A program made the position numbers and the translations under genes. A stretch of 43,315 bases of DNA from CAZKCK01 sp964552325. Lineage in GTDB: Bacteria > Bacteroidota > Bacteroidia > Bacteroidales > TTA-H9. The number at the start of each line of letters is the position of its first letter. The first letter of the stretch is position 1. The notes beneath the pieces are model-generated. The model was not told the origin of the DNA, made no database searches, and saw only the letters and a list, made by a program, of their open reading frames with translations. Below, piece after piece: positions 15,736 to 23,723 of the stretch. Location of the stretch: assembly GCA_964552325.1 (NCBI GenBank), contig CAZKHA010000008.1, forward strand, positions 1-43,315, read 5' to 3'.

Positions 15736-18564
15736 ATGATGAAACTTGATGGATTAGTTTGGTGCTTTATAGCGTTAATTTTACCGTTAGGGTTAAGGTC
15801 ACAAGGTGATAAAATAACTTCTATATCACTCGATACCAAGTCTGGTTTGAAGTTGCGCGGTTTTAATACCGAGAAGGGTCAGAAGGTTGCAGTTAATGAA
15901 TCGACTTCCCTTTTTTCCTTTTGTATGAACGATTCACTTGTTTTTAGCTCAGAACTTATTGTAAATGAACACAAAGATAGCTTGCGTTTTTCCTTAGGGA
16001 AATCGTTGGAGGGGGCATTTAAACCTATTCAGGATGTCAGGAGTTACCATGCTACCATAAGGTTCAGGAACACTTCGGGCAAAGTCTTGAAAATTTCTAA
16101 TTTGGTACCATTAGGGCAAGGAGGCAACAAGGTATTTATAACCGCTGCAGGAGGGTATGAATGGCCTTATTTCTTAAACCGTTCACAGTTATTCAGACCC
16201 GGTTATGGTCCGGTAGGTGTGGTACTTCCTGATAATGCTTGGCATTTGGGTTTTGCCGATCAAAAGCTTGCAAATGAATGGTCAATAACTGGTTTGGCAC
16301 GGCGTAAAAGCATGAGCAAAGCAAACAGGACCAGGTGGCATGCCGAGTTGCAACCCGGTGGCGAAGTTATTTACAATATTTGGTTGGATTGCCACAGCGG
16401 CGATTGGCATCAAGGACTTAAAATGATGTTTCAAGATCGTTGGCTCTATGATTTGGAAAGCTTTGATAACAGCCTTTTTGAACGTGAAGATTTGAAATGG
16501 GTTAGGCACGCATTTATAAACCTGCTTCAATTTGCTTGGGATCAAACGTACTATGATGCATTGCAAGAGCGCCATTATTATGATCAAACGCTGTTTAAAC
16601 GCGATAAACTGCTTGGTGGATATGATATTTTTACGATTTGGCCTACCTGGCCACGCTTAGGATTGGACCCACGCAACCAATTCGATTTATATAGGGATTT
16701 GCCAGGAGGTATAGCTGAGTTAAAACGCCAGGCGTCAGTGGCTCATATGTATGGTAAAAAATATTTTTTATCGTACAACCCATGGGATGCCGATACGCGT
16801 AAAGAGGAACATCTTAAGGGGATGGAAAGCCTTTTAATAGCGATTGATGCAGATGGCGTTGTGCTTGATACACGTGGCGAATCTGCGAAAGAATTGCAAG
16901 AAATGGCCGATAGGGTTAAGCCCGGAATCGTTATGTATTCCGAAGGCATGGCCATGCCTGCCAATATGCCCGGAATCGTGTCAGGTAGGGTGCATGATGC
17001 CCTATTTATGCCTCCTCCACTTAACCTCAATAAGTTTATTAAACCCGATTTTGCAATTTTTAGGGTGTTGCAGTTGGCTGATGGCGAGATACATCGCGAA
17101 GCTGCTATCTCTTTTTTTAATGGTTATGGTGTCGAAATTAATGCCATGCGCCCCGGAAGACCCGATTGGATTGAACGCGATTTCACATTCTTGGGTTTAA
17201 CAACCAAAATACTGCGCGACAATGCTTCAGTGTTCTTTGAGAAGGGTTGGATACCCTTAATACCAACGCTTTGCGACAGTATTTATGTAAACCAATGGCA
17301 ACACAATAACAAAACACTGTTTACCATTTTTAGCCTCAAACCACAAGGCTTCAAGGGCCCCTTATTTGAATTGCCTAAAGCTTTACATAGCACAACCTAT
17401 CATTTTGTTAGTTTGTGGAATCATGAAGAAATAAAGCCAGTAGCTCAAAATAATAGTATTTACTTACCTGTTGATATTGCAAGTTTTAACCAGAATTGGT
17501 TAGGAACACGCAAAGAAGGAGAAACCGAATGTATTGCGGTTTTTCAAAATCTGCTGGAAGTAAACCTTATAGACGATACTTTACATTTTGCTGGCAAACA
17601 AGGCAATCATATCGTAATTTATCCAGGCAATCCTTCCTATAGCCAACGAAAGGCTGATTTTGAGGCTACAACGAACAAGATTTCGGTTTATGATTATTTT
17701 GGGCGTTATGAGGGTAAACTGGTGCTACAGCTTTTTGATAATACCGAATTGCTTGATGAACGAATTGTAGTGGTTAAACCAGGAACCCCGAGGCTAGTCT
17801 CCGAAAAAAAGCGAACATTACCAACTGAAGCGATTTTAAGCGGAATGCTTAAAATACCCTCAGGGACGTATCGTTTCGAGTCGAAGAGAGCTGAGGCCTC
17901 GTCAGAGCCTTTTGTTCAATATCCTATGCTTACAGATTCTGTGGAACAATTCATACAGGGTTTTTTAATGGATAAGTATCCTGTAACTAATAAGCAGTTT
18001 TTTGATTTTATAACACAATCAGGATACGTCCCTACAGATACGGCTAATTTTTTAAAGCATTGGCAATCTGGAGGTATTCCGCTTGGATTAGAGGATCATC
18101 CAGTGGTTTATGTAGGTTATAGCGATGCCAAGGCATACGCCAAATGGGCTGGAAAACGATTGCCTACCGAACGCGAATGGCAATACGCCGCCCAGGGACC
18201 TAAGAAAAGTGTTTGGCCTTGGGGAAACGCTTTCGATTCAACACGATGTAATTTCAATTTGAACCATACCACGGCAGTCCACGCGTTTAAAAATGGCGAA
18301 AATGGCTGGGGAATAGCTGATTTAATTGGTAATGTATGGCAAATAACCAACGATATGTATGACGATGGGGCGTATTACTACATTATAATGAAAGGAGGAA
18401 GCCATTATCATCCAAAATCAAGCGAGTGGTACGTTGAAGGCGGTCCACAGCCACTCTATCATTCACAATTATTATTGATGGTTTCACCCGGCTTCGATCG
18501 TTCTTCTACCGTTGGTTTCAGGTGTGTAAAAGATGTGAAGGATGGTGGCAGTCTTAAAGACTAA
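15736..18564 (+). CDS. Secreted glycosidase-like protein with C-terminal SUMF1 domain
   Basis: A 942-residue exported protein starting 11 bases after hydF. Signal peptide about 1-23 (ending LRSQ). Residues 60-240 look like a beta-sandwich; 265-540 resemble a glycosidase TIM barrel, with GGYDIFTIWPTWPRLG, KKYFLSYNPWD, IDADGVVLDTRGES (candidate acid) and IVMYSEGMAMP (candidate second acid); 540-700 are beta-rich. Residues 731-940 are a formylglycine-generating-enzyme-like (SUMF1) domain: GFLMDKYPVTNKQFFDF, YAKWAGKRLPTEREWQYAA, NVWQITNDMY, STVGFRCVKD. It lacks the paired catalytic cysteines of true FGE, so it is probably a binding or structural version. No function is obvious. Its place behind hydF may reflect shared transcription rather than shared pathway. 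Confidence 0.72.
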   Translation: MMKLDGLVWCFIALILPLGLRSQGDKITSISLDTKSGLKLRGFNTEKGQKVAVNESTSLFSFCMNDSLVFSSELIVNEHKDSLRFSLGKSLEGAFKPIQDVRSYHATIRFRNTSGKVLKISNLVPLGQGGNKVFITAAGGYEWPYFLNRSQLFRPGYGPVGVVLPDNAWHLGFADQKLANEWSITGLARRKSMSKANRTRWHAELQPGGEVIYNIWLDCHSGDWHQGLKMMFQDRWLYDLESFDNSLFEREDLKWVRHAFINLLQFAWDQTYYDALQERHYYDQTLFKRDKLLGGYDIFTIWPTWPRLGLDPRNQFDLYRDLPGGIAELKRQASVAHMYGKKYFLSYNPWDADTRKEEHLKGMESLLIAIDADGVVLDTRGESAKELQEMADRVKPGIVMYSEGMAMPANMPGIVSGRVHDALFMPPPLNLNKFIKPDFAIFRVLQLADGEIHREAAISFFNGYGVEINAMRPGRPDWIERDFTFLGLTTKILRDNASVFFEKGWIPLIPTLCDSIYVNQWQHNNKTLFTIFSLKPQGFKGPLFELPKALHSTTYHFVSLWNHEEIKPVAQNNSIYLPVDIASFNQNWLGTRKEGETECIAVFQNLLEVNLIDDTLHFAGKQGNHIVIYPGNPSYSQRKADFEATTNKISVYDYFGRYEGKLVLQLFDNTELLDERIVVVKPGTPRLVSEKKRTLPTEAILSGMLKIPSGTYRFESKRAEASSEPFVQYPMLTDSVEQFIQGFLMDKYPVTNKQFFDFITQSGYVPTDTANFLKHWQSGGIPLGLEDHPVVYVGYSDAKAYAKWAGKRLPTEREWQYAAQGPKKSVWPWGNAFDSTRCNFNLNHTTAVHAFKNGENGWGIADLIGNVWQITNDMYDDGAYYYIIMKGGSHYHPKSSEWYVEGGPQPLYHSQLLLMVSPGFDRSSTVGFRCVKDVKDGGSLKD

Positions 18565-18605
18565 ACTATTCTTTATAATATAGTTATGCTATAATATTTT
18601 AGTTT
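18563..18605. terminator. Weak AT-rich hairpin between convergent genes
   Basis: Outer arms AAACTA (18563-18568) and TAGTTT (18600-18605) and an imperfect inner stem around TTATG form an AT-rich hairpin in the 51 bases between two convergent genes. A bidirectional terminator is plausible, but the stem has mismatches and almost no GC. Confidence 0.35.
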
Positions 18606-18615
18606 GTTGCCTAGC

Positions 18616-20064
18616 TTATTCTTCCTTTATACCGTATTGACCTTGTTTTTCGTTTTTGAGGTATCGTTCAATAAAAGTCACCAATTGATCCGTCATGAGG
18701 CGTTTAGCAAGAATTTTTTTGTTTTCATCTAGCAGGTAAAACACGGGTGTGGAGTAGATATCATACAGGTCATGATAATTTGGCGTGTACGTTCTTGGGC
18801 CGTTTACATTAATAAAGTTCATCTTCGATTTGCGGATGTACTTCTTCATTTCAGCCATATTGGTATCCGAGCATACAGCAAACACCTTTAAACCAATTCG
18901 TTCATGCTCTTTGTTATAGAAATCAACTAATTTGGGGACTTCTTTTTTGCAATGGCCACATGTTGGGTCCCAGAAGAATAACAATGTAAGCTTTGCATTT
19001 ACGCCATGCAGGGACATAGGTTGCATAAGTGTATCAAACATAATGAGTTCTGGTGCAACAGCATCTAATAACACATTTTTAAGTTTCTTGGCTTTCTTGG
19101 TAAGATTTTCTTTCACGGTTTTATTGATCCAAAAGTCCATTTTTCCATTAGCATAAAAGTTCTCAACAAGGTAAACAAATGCTTTATCCATGCCCATAAT
19201 TTCTGAACGTTCAGTATAATTTGTCAAATACCAAATAAAGTATCGGTACGTATCGCTTGATTTAGAGACCATTGGAAGCAAGAAGTTGGTTTCTTTAATC
19301 ACGCTATCAGGGCTTTGCAGAATCATTTTAGTAAAGTATTGATCCAGTTTTTGATGGTACAAAGGAGTACGAAGCAGGCGGGCATCACTAATATCGAGGT
19401 TATCAAAAAAATGTGCTTTGTAATATCGGTAAGGAAAGAGGCTATCTGTTTTTCCATTGGGCAATTTAGGGCTTTCAGGTATTTCTGGGTCTTGTGAAGC
19501 TTTAATGAAAGCGGCCATTAATGTTCCCTTGTTTTTCTCAATACTTGTTTTTATAAATATTTGAACTTCATCGTTTATGGCTGATAGTTGTTTTTTTACC
19601 AATTCAAGCGAATCACTCGTTTTATCAAGTCTTTTGTAGGCTTTTTGATAGGGCTCTATTTCTTTTTGTTTAGCATTTATAAAGCTTACATATTTATAGA
19701 AAGCTTCATTCTCTGGCGAGCCTTTCACCACCATATTCGCAGCTATATTTTCTTGTTTGGTTTCGAGGCTTATATTTGTTTCGCCATTCATCAAGAACTC
19801 AAAGATGCGGTTTTTCTTTTGACCAGCAATTATGTATAGCCCCCCTGGAGGTACACTATCAGCCGTAAAGGTGTACCATCCCGATTTTTCCTGACGAGCT
19901 GTATCATCTACGTATTGCTTCTCGCCATGATAATGGGCTAAATAAATAGCTGTGTCGGTTGCACCGTGAATTTTTACCCGCAACTTAAACACAGTTTCGG
20001 TAGCATTTAATTGATTTATAGTTAGTAGGGCGATTATACAAACCCAGAGAACATTTTTTGCCAT
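18616..20064 (-). CDS. TlpA-like thioredoxin-fold lipoprotein/secreted protein
   Basis: A 482-residue exported thiol-disulfide protein of the Bacteroidetes DUF4369-TlpA type. Signal peptide 1-21 (ending LNA). Residues 25-115 match a DUF4369-like beta domain (LRVKIHGATDTAIYLAHYHG, NGETNISLE). A helical central part follows with DUF5106-like character. The C-terminal 140 residues are a thioredoxin fold with LLFFWDPTCGHCKKEVPKL; redox cysteines are Cys369 and Cys372, and the cis-Pro is in YSTPVFYLLD. Acts in the periplasm. I chose the ATG at 20064 because an in-frame GTG at 20091 overlaps the -7 box of its promoter. It shares back-to-back promoters with the coiled-coil gene on the other strand. 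Confidence 0.85.
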   Translation of the reverse strand: MAKNVLWVCIIALLTINQLNATETVFKLRVKIHGATDTAIYLAHYHGEKQYVDDTARQEKSGWYTFTADSVPPGGLYIIAGQKKNRIFEFLMNGETNISLETKQENIAANMVVKGSPENEAFYKYVSFINAKQKEIEPYQKAYKRLDKTSDSLELVKKQLSAINDEVQIFIKTSIEKNKGTLMAAFIKASQDPEIPESPKLPNGKTDSLFPYRYYKAHFFDNLDISDARLLRTPLYHQKLDQYFTKMILQSPDSVIKETNFLLPMVSKSSDTYRYFIWYLTNYTERSEIMGMDKAFVYLVENFYANGKMDFWINKTVKENLTKKAKKLKNVLLDAVAPELIMFDTLMQPMSLHGVNAKLTLLFFWDPTCGHCKKEVPKLVDFYNKEHERIGLKVFAVCSDTNMAEMKKYIRKSKMNFINVNGPRTYTPNYHDLYDIYSTPVFYLLDENKKILAKRLMTDQLVTFIERYLKNEKQGQYGIKEE

Positions 20065-20075
20065 TGAAAATATAA

Positions 20076-20107
20076 TTGTTATCAGCACCACAAAATTATT
20101 ACTTTTG
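20076..20107 (+). promoter_or_regulatory. Promoter for the coiled-coil gene
   Basis: TACTTTTG at 20100-20107 fits TAnnTTTG; TTG at 20076-20078 could be the -33 core with a 21-base spacer. The start codon follows 61 bases later. It overlaps the divergent promoter. Confidence 0.5.
20091..20098 (-). promoter_or_regulatory. -7 box for the thioredoxin-like gene
   Basis: TAATTTTG on the minus strand fits TAnnTTTG and is 27 bases from the chosen ATG. It is separated by one base from the plus-strand -7 box at 20100-20107. No clear -33 box. Confidence 0.5.
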
Positions 20108-20167
20108 TACGAATGGGTCGCTGCTTGATACAGCGGATTTGCAAACTCTCCCTAATTAATCACCCCT

Positions 20168-21457
20168 ATGAAAAGGCTTTTTTTCCTACTATGTGCGCTA
20201 TTTATTGGTATTCAGGTGTTTTCTAATTCTGATAGCCTGTTATTGTCCTATATTAAACAACGCGAAGATGCATGTTTGGCCTTGAAAGCGCATCGCGATA
20301 CCATTACCATTAGAACCTGGGTAAATGTGGTAAGCCTGAATGGCCGAATGAGTGAATTGTTAAAGGCTGATAGCCTTGTTATTCAACAGTATGCTGCTAT
20401 ATTTCAAGCCCAAGAGAATGGATCAAGTTTGCTGGATACTATCCAATTGCTAAACAAAAAACTTGCACAAGCAAAAGCGAAACCTATTCAACCCAGCTCT
20501 TCAATATCAACTCTTGAGTATGTGCTGTTGTTTGTTTGTTCCTCACTGCTATTGTTATTGGGTATTACAGCCTTGGTGCTGTTGCGCAAATCGAGAACTC
20601 ATAAACAGCAAGTGCAAGATAGCCACGAAAAGTACGATGCTGAATCGAAAGCTAGGGAGGAATATGAAAAGAAGTTGGAGGAAATTAGCAATAGCTTGAC
20701 AGAAATAACCTTGGATCGTGAAAAGACCTCAGCCGAAATCGAGAACATTAACAATGCATTGCTGAAGGAGCGGCAACAAAAAGCCTTTTATTCAAAACAA
20801 TATGAGTCGCTTTCAATTGAAATGGCAGAGCTTAAGCAAGCCCACGAGAAAACACTTAAAGAAAAGCAAGAAGCCGAATTCCGTCTCTCAGTAACCCCCG
20901 CTACCAATACCGATTTGATAACAGAAAACAACCTGTTAAATTCTGAAATAGTACAACTTAAATCAAAGATTGATCTTTTGCAGCTTCAGAGTACCGAAAA
21001 TTTTGAGAAACTCTTAGCCGCAGAAAAGGCACGAGACTCCGCTGTAGCCGCATCATCCAAATTAGAAGATTATCAAAAGCTAAGCCTTGAAATGGACACG
21101 CTTAGTCAAAAGCTTGAAAGTACTTCACAACAACTGTCCAAAACACTTAATGAAGCAGAAACTTTGCGTAATGCGCATACTGTAAATATGAGTACGATTG
21201 CTAGCATGCAACAGCGCCTAGAAGCATCAGATAAACTCTTGGAAAAAACACGAAATGAGTGTAGTAATCTAAAGGAAGATTCCAAAAATTTGATTGTGTT
21301 ACGCAAGGAAATCGAAACGCTCAATCAAGAAGTTATTCGTTGGAAAGAGGCATCCGAAGAAAATGCCCAGCAATTAAAACAAGAGGTTAAACTGCGCAAA
21401 AACATTGAGCGCGATATCCAAAAGATTGTTGGCAGATTTGATTCTGGCCAGCAATAG
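20168..21457 (+). CDS. Membrane-anchored long coiled-coil protein, unknown function
   Basis: A 429-residue protein not belonging to any family I recognise. Residues 1-19 are a signal peptide, 20-115 a periplasmic helical segment, and 117-139 a transmembrane helix (YVLLFVCSSLLLLLGITAL) followed by basic LLRKSRTHK, which places the rest in the cytoplasm. Residues 148-425 are almost continuous heptad-type coiled coil rich in Glu, Lys, Gln and Leu. Such architecture suggests a structural or tethering role, for example linking envelope to cytoplasmic components. It is divergent from the thioredoxin-like gene and convergent with the SanA-like gene. Confidence 0.75.
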   Translation: MKRLFFLLCALFIGIQVFSNSDSLLLSYIKQREDACLALKAHRDTITIRTWVNVVSLNGRMSELLKADSLVIQQYAAIFQAQENGSSLLDTIQLLNKKLAQAKAKPIQPSSSISTLEYVLLFVCSSLLLLLGITALVLLRKSRTHKQQVQDSHEKYDAESKAREEYEKKLEEISNSLTEITLDREKTSAEIENINNALLKERQQKAFYSKQYESLSIEMAELKQAHEKTLKEKQEAEFRLSVTPATNTDLITENNLLNSEIVQLKSKIDLLQLQSTENFEKLLAAEKARDSAVAASSKLEDYQKLSLEMDTLSQKLESTSQQLSKTLNEAETLRNAHTVNMSTIASMQQRLEASDKLLEKTRNECSNLKEDSKNLIVLRKEIETLNQEVIRWKEASEENAQQLKQEVKLRKNIERDIQKIVGRFDSGQQ

Positions 21458-21500
21458 ACCTAAAACAACTCGAAAAGAAGTTGTAACATATTGGCATCCA

Positions 21501-22154
21501 TTATGGATGGAAAAAGAAGAATACGAAAAAGAATCCCAAACCTTCGGTGGGGATAGTTCTAAAGCCTTTCGAACTTTTCCACCATGTTTCAGCATCATAG
21601 GTTAGGTCAGGTGTATTTATTACCCCAATTTCTGTTTTATAATCGTTAAAAGCCAATCTAAACAAGTACCAACTGCGGCGGGTATGGGCACCTAATGAAT
21701 ACAAGTTAAACGACCTTGGTTTTATATGATGGGCTTTAAACCAGTTCTTTAAGGCTAAAGCACTGGCATAGGTTCTATCTTTATGCACATCGCCAGCCGG
21801 AGCTGCAAACACCAGATTGGAGTCAAGCCCAAGCTTAATTAAGACTTCACGGCCTAACTCAGCGTGCGTTGGGTAGCTGGCCAAAAATGCACCATTTGGA
21901 ATGTTGATGCCTGTTGTTACAATATATTTATAGTTGCCCTTGTTGAATTCATCAATTACTTTTGGCATGGCATAGTCGGGTAGCCAGCCTTCAACAATCA
22001 GTATTTCAGTTTTTACAGGATTGTTCGGGGAAAGAAAGTGGGCTATGTGGGTAACTGAAAACCTAAATACGATGTAAACCAATGATACGATAAAAACCCA
22101 ACCCCAAAAGGTTGGTAGTGTTACTGTTTTTTTTCGTATAAACCTAATTTTCAT
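21501..22154 (-). CDS. ElyC/SanA/YdcF-family (DUF218) membrane protein
   Basis: A 217-residue protein with one N-terminal transmembrane helix (about 13-38) and a DUF218 domain outside the membrane: EILIVEGWLPDYAMPKVIDEF, YIVTTGI, DRTYASALALKNWF and FNLYSLGAHTRRSWYLFRLAF match the fold and its conserved Arg/Ser pattern. SanA and ElyC affect envelope barrier and lipid-carrier metabolism in Escherichia coli; the biochemical reaction is not settled. The end is rich in Phe (GFFFVFFFFHP) and seems natural rather than frameshifted. A -7 box lies 22 bases upstream. Confidence 0.8.
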   Translation of the reverse strand: MKIRFIRKKTVTLPTFWGWVFIVSLVYIVFRFSVTHIAHFLSPNNPVKTEILIVEGWLPDYAMPKVIDEFNKGNYKYIVTTGINIPNGAFLASYPTHAELGREVLIKLGLDSNLVFAAPAGDVHKDRTYASALALKNWFKAHHIKPRSFNLYSLGAHTRRSWYLFRLAFNDYKTEIGVINTPDLTYDAETWWKSSKGFRTIPTEGLGFFFVFFFFHP

Positions 22155-22175
22155 TCTAATAACCGTTTAAAGTGG

Positions 22176-22183
22176 CAAAGCTA
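22176..22183 (-). promoter_or_regulatory. -7 box for the SanA-like gene
   Basis: TAGCTTTG on the minus strand fits TAnnTTTG, 22 bases before the start codon. No convincing -33 box. Confidence 0.4.
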
Positions 22184-22264
22184 CAAATTATTCGGGTTGG
22201 TTTTTGTTACATTTTCTTAACAACCTCATAATGCTTTCGTAATTCTGTAGCGAGTTGCTTGACT

Positions 22265-22272
22265 TAATTTTG
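22265..22272 (+). promoter_or_regulatory. -7 box for the carboxypeptidase-regulatory-like gene
   Basis: TAATTTTG fits TAnnTTTG and lies 24 bases before the ATG at 22296. No convincing -33 box. Confidence 0.45.
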
Positions 22273-22295
22273 CAGCATCAAATAATGAATGAATT

Positions 22296-22670
22296 ATGAA
22301 AAAGATTTTCTTACCTGTTATGGTTCTTTTCTTCTTGGTAGCCAGCGTTGCCTCTGCAAATAATGAAGGCGGTGCTGTAAGCAATAATCCAGAGAAAACT
22401 ACAGCCTCTGCTGCTGTTTGTTCTCTTCAAGGCAAGGTTACCGATATGCTTTCGGGCGAAACACTCGCAGGTGTTGAAGTAAGCGTAAAAGGTACTGATT
22501 ATAAAACTTTTACCGACCTCGATGGCAACTTCAGCATTTCAAACATCGTGGCCGGCGAATATACAATAATTTGCTCGCTAATATCGTACAACAAAAGTCT
22601 TGTTGAAGATTTGAAAGTAAAGCCTACTGAAAAAGAGCAAGTTATTATTAAATTAGAAGCTTCAAGGTAA
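22296..22670 (+). CDS. Small secreted carboxypeptidase-regulatory-like domain protein
   Basis: A 124-residue exported protein: signal peptide 1-21 (ending ASA), a Ser/Ala/Asn-rich linker with NNPEKTTASAAVCS, then a single carboxypeptidase D regulatory-like beta-sandwich from about residue 46 (LQGKVTDMLSGETLAGVEVSVKG ... TFTDLDGNFSISNIVAGEYTI). This domain usually forms the N-terminus of SusC/TonB-dependent receptors or of large surface proteins; here it stands alone. It is monocistronic: own -7 box and a terminator 33 bases after the stop. The partner or ligand is unknown. Confidence 0.85.
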   Translation: MKKIFLPVMVLFFLVASVASANNEGGAVSNNPEKTTASAAVCSLQGKVTDMLSGETLAGVEVSVKGTDYKTFTDLDGNFSISNIVAGEYTIICSLISYNKSLVEDLKVKPTEKEQVIIKLEASR

Positions 22671-22702
22671 ATTTTATTGATAGGAAGATTTAGTAATCCC
22701 CT

Positions 22703-22734
22703 AACCGAATCCTACTTAAGGACTCGGTTTTTTT
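22703..22734 (+). terminator. Rho-independent terminator
   Basis: Arms AACCGAATCC (22703-22712) and GGACTCGGTT (22720-22729) pair with one mismatch around a 7-base loop and lead into seven T (22728-22734). Ends the preceding small gene. Confidence 0.85.
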
Positions 22735-23066
22735 ATGTTGTTACCTGTGCTAGGATATCATTAAAAACTGCATGAATTAAAGATTGTTAGAAGTAGCTAA
22801 AACCCGGTAAACCGATTAAGCAAAAAGCCTAAAACTATTCTTCTAATTTGTTCAACACCAGTTTACAAAGCTAATTTGGTATGACAGTAGCTTCTGAACC
22901 TAGCTGATTGTAAGCAAACGATAGCAACGCTGAATAGAAGAAAAACTTGGTGGTTAAAGACACGCCTTACGAACAAAAAGCGCCGGACCCGGAATTCGAA
23001 ACAACTGTTTCAAATATTTTTAGATACTGTAAAACAGTTCTTTATTATTGGCTAAGGCTCAAATTT
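22735..23066. other. Gene-less stretch between convergent genes
   Basis: About 330 bases with no supportable gene, RNA or terminator for the minus-strand lipoprotein gene. TTAGAAG (22787-22793) and CTTCTAA (22840-22846) form a weak inverted repeat of no clear meaning. Confidence 0.4.
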
Positions 23067-23672
23067 CTATTTAAACTCTGTACCTATAGTTATGTAATCA
23101 GGATATTTTAATGGATAAGAACCTACCATGATGGTTGGTTTGAGCTTCATGGTTACACGGGTTGGTTTGTTGCCAACGCCAGCCAGGTTGAGGCCAAAAT
23201 TCATAATAGCATCAGCCGTTTTCCCTTTTAAAACCTGTTTTAAGTCAACGCTAATAGCCAAAGGTATGCTGGCAACCCCATTATTTGCTGGAATAGTAAC
23301 GGCTTTGTTTAAGTTTCCACTTACCATCTGAATGTTGTCAATAAAGAGAATCCATTGCAATTGGTTCATTCCTGCTGCCGATGAGTTGGGGTTTTTGGCC
23401 TGAAGGTTCAAATTGAACGTAAGCGGAAACGAATTCGTAGCCACCATTGCCATTACCTTAGCTGCGTCAAGCACATTTAGGTCGTTTAAGGTTTTGATGT
23501 TTTGTACATTTATACCGGCTAATTGAACATTATCAACACTTTGAACCTTGAATTGGCAATTGGTGAAGTTCATCATTTTTTGAGCTTGCTCCAAAATATC
23601 ACAACCCGACGAAAAGATCGAGATGCTTAGCAGGATAAAGCTATACAGTAGTGTTTTTTTTAGAGCGTTCAT
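23067..23672 (-). CDS. LEA-type-2-like (WHy) lipoprotein
   Basis: A 201-residue lipoprotein: signal sequence with SSGC and lipid-attachment Cys24, then a beta-sandwich that reads like the LEA14/WHy family: FKVQSVDNVQLAGINVQNI, FPLTFNLNLQAKNPNSSAAGMNQLQWILFIDN (the typical xNPNx segment) and IPLAISVDLKQVL. I start at the second Met (23672) because it gives a compact signal sequence; a start 9 bases upstream is possible. It follows the PorQ gene by 51 bases on the same strand and may be cotranscribed. LEA14-like proteins are thought to be protective or binding proteins; in Bacteroidetes the role is unknown. Confidence 0.72.
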   Translation of the reverse strand: MNALKKTLLYSFILLSISIFSSGCDILEQAQKMMNFTNCQFKVQSVDNVQLAGINVQNIKTLNDLNVLDAAKVMAMVATNSFPLTFNLNLQAKNPNSSAAGMNQLQWILFIDNIQMVSGNLNKAVTIPANNGVASIPLAISVDLKQVLKGKTADAIMNFGLNLAGVGNKPTRVTMKLKPTIMVGSYPLKYPDYITIGTEFK

Positions 23673-23723
23673 AAGAGGCATTTTATGCTATTGGATGAAA
23701 GAGCTTATACCGTAAGGTATCGG

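Noticed and set aside
17926..18564. True formylglycine-generating enzyme activity of the SUMF1 domain
   Set aside because: The paired catalytic cysteines are not seen, no sulfatase gene is nearby and the domain is part of an exported glycosidase-like protein.
20065..20091. GTG start at 20091 for the thioredoxin-like gene
   Set aside because: It overlaps the -7 promoter box, and the ATG at 20064 gives a normal signal peptide.
21501..21560. Possible frameshift at the end of the SanA-like gene, giving the Phe-rich tail
   Set aside because: Domain and length are complete before the tail and hydrophobic aromatic ends occur in this kind of protein, so no frameshift is needed.
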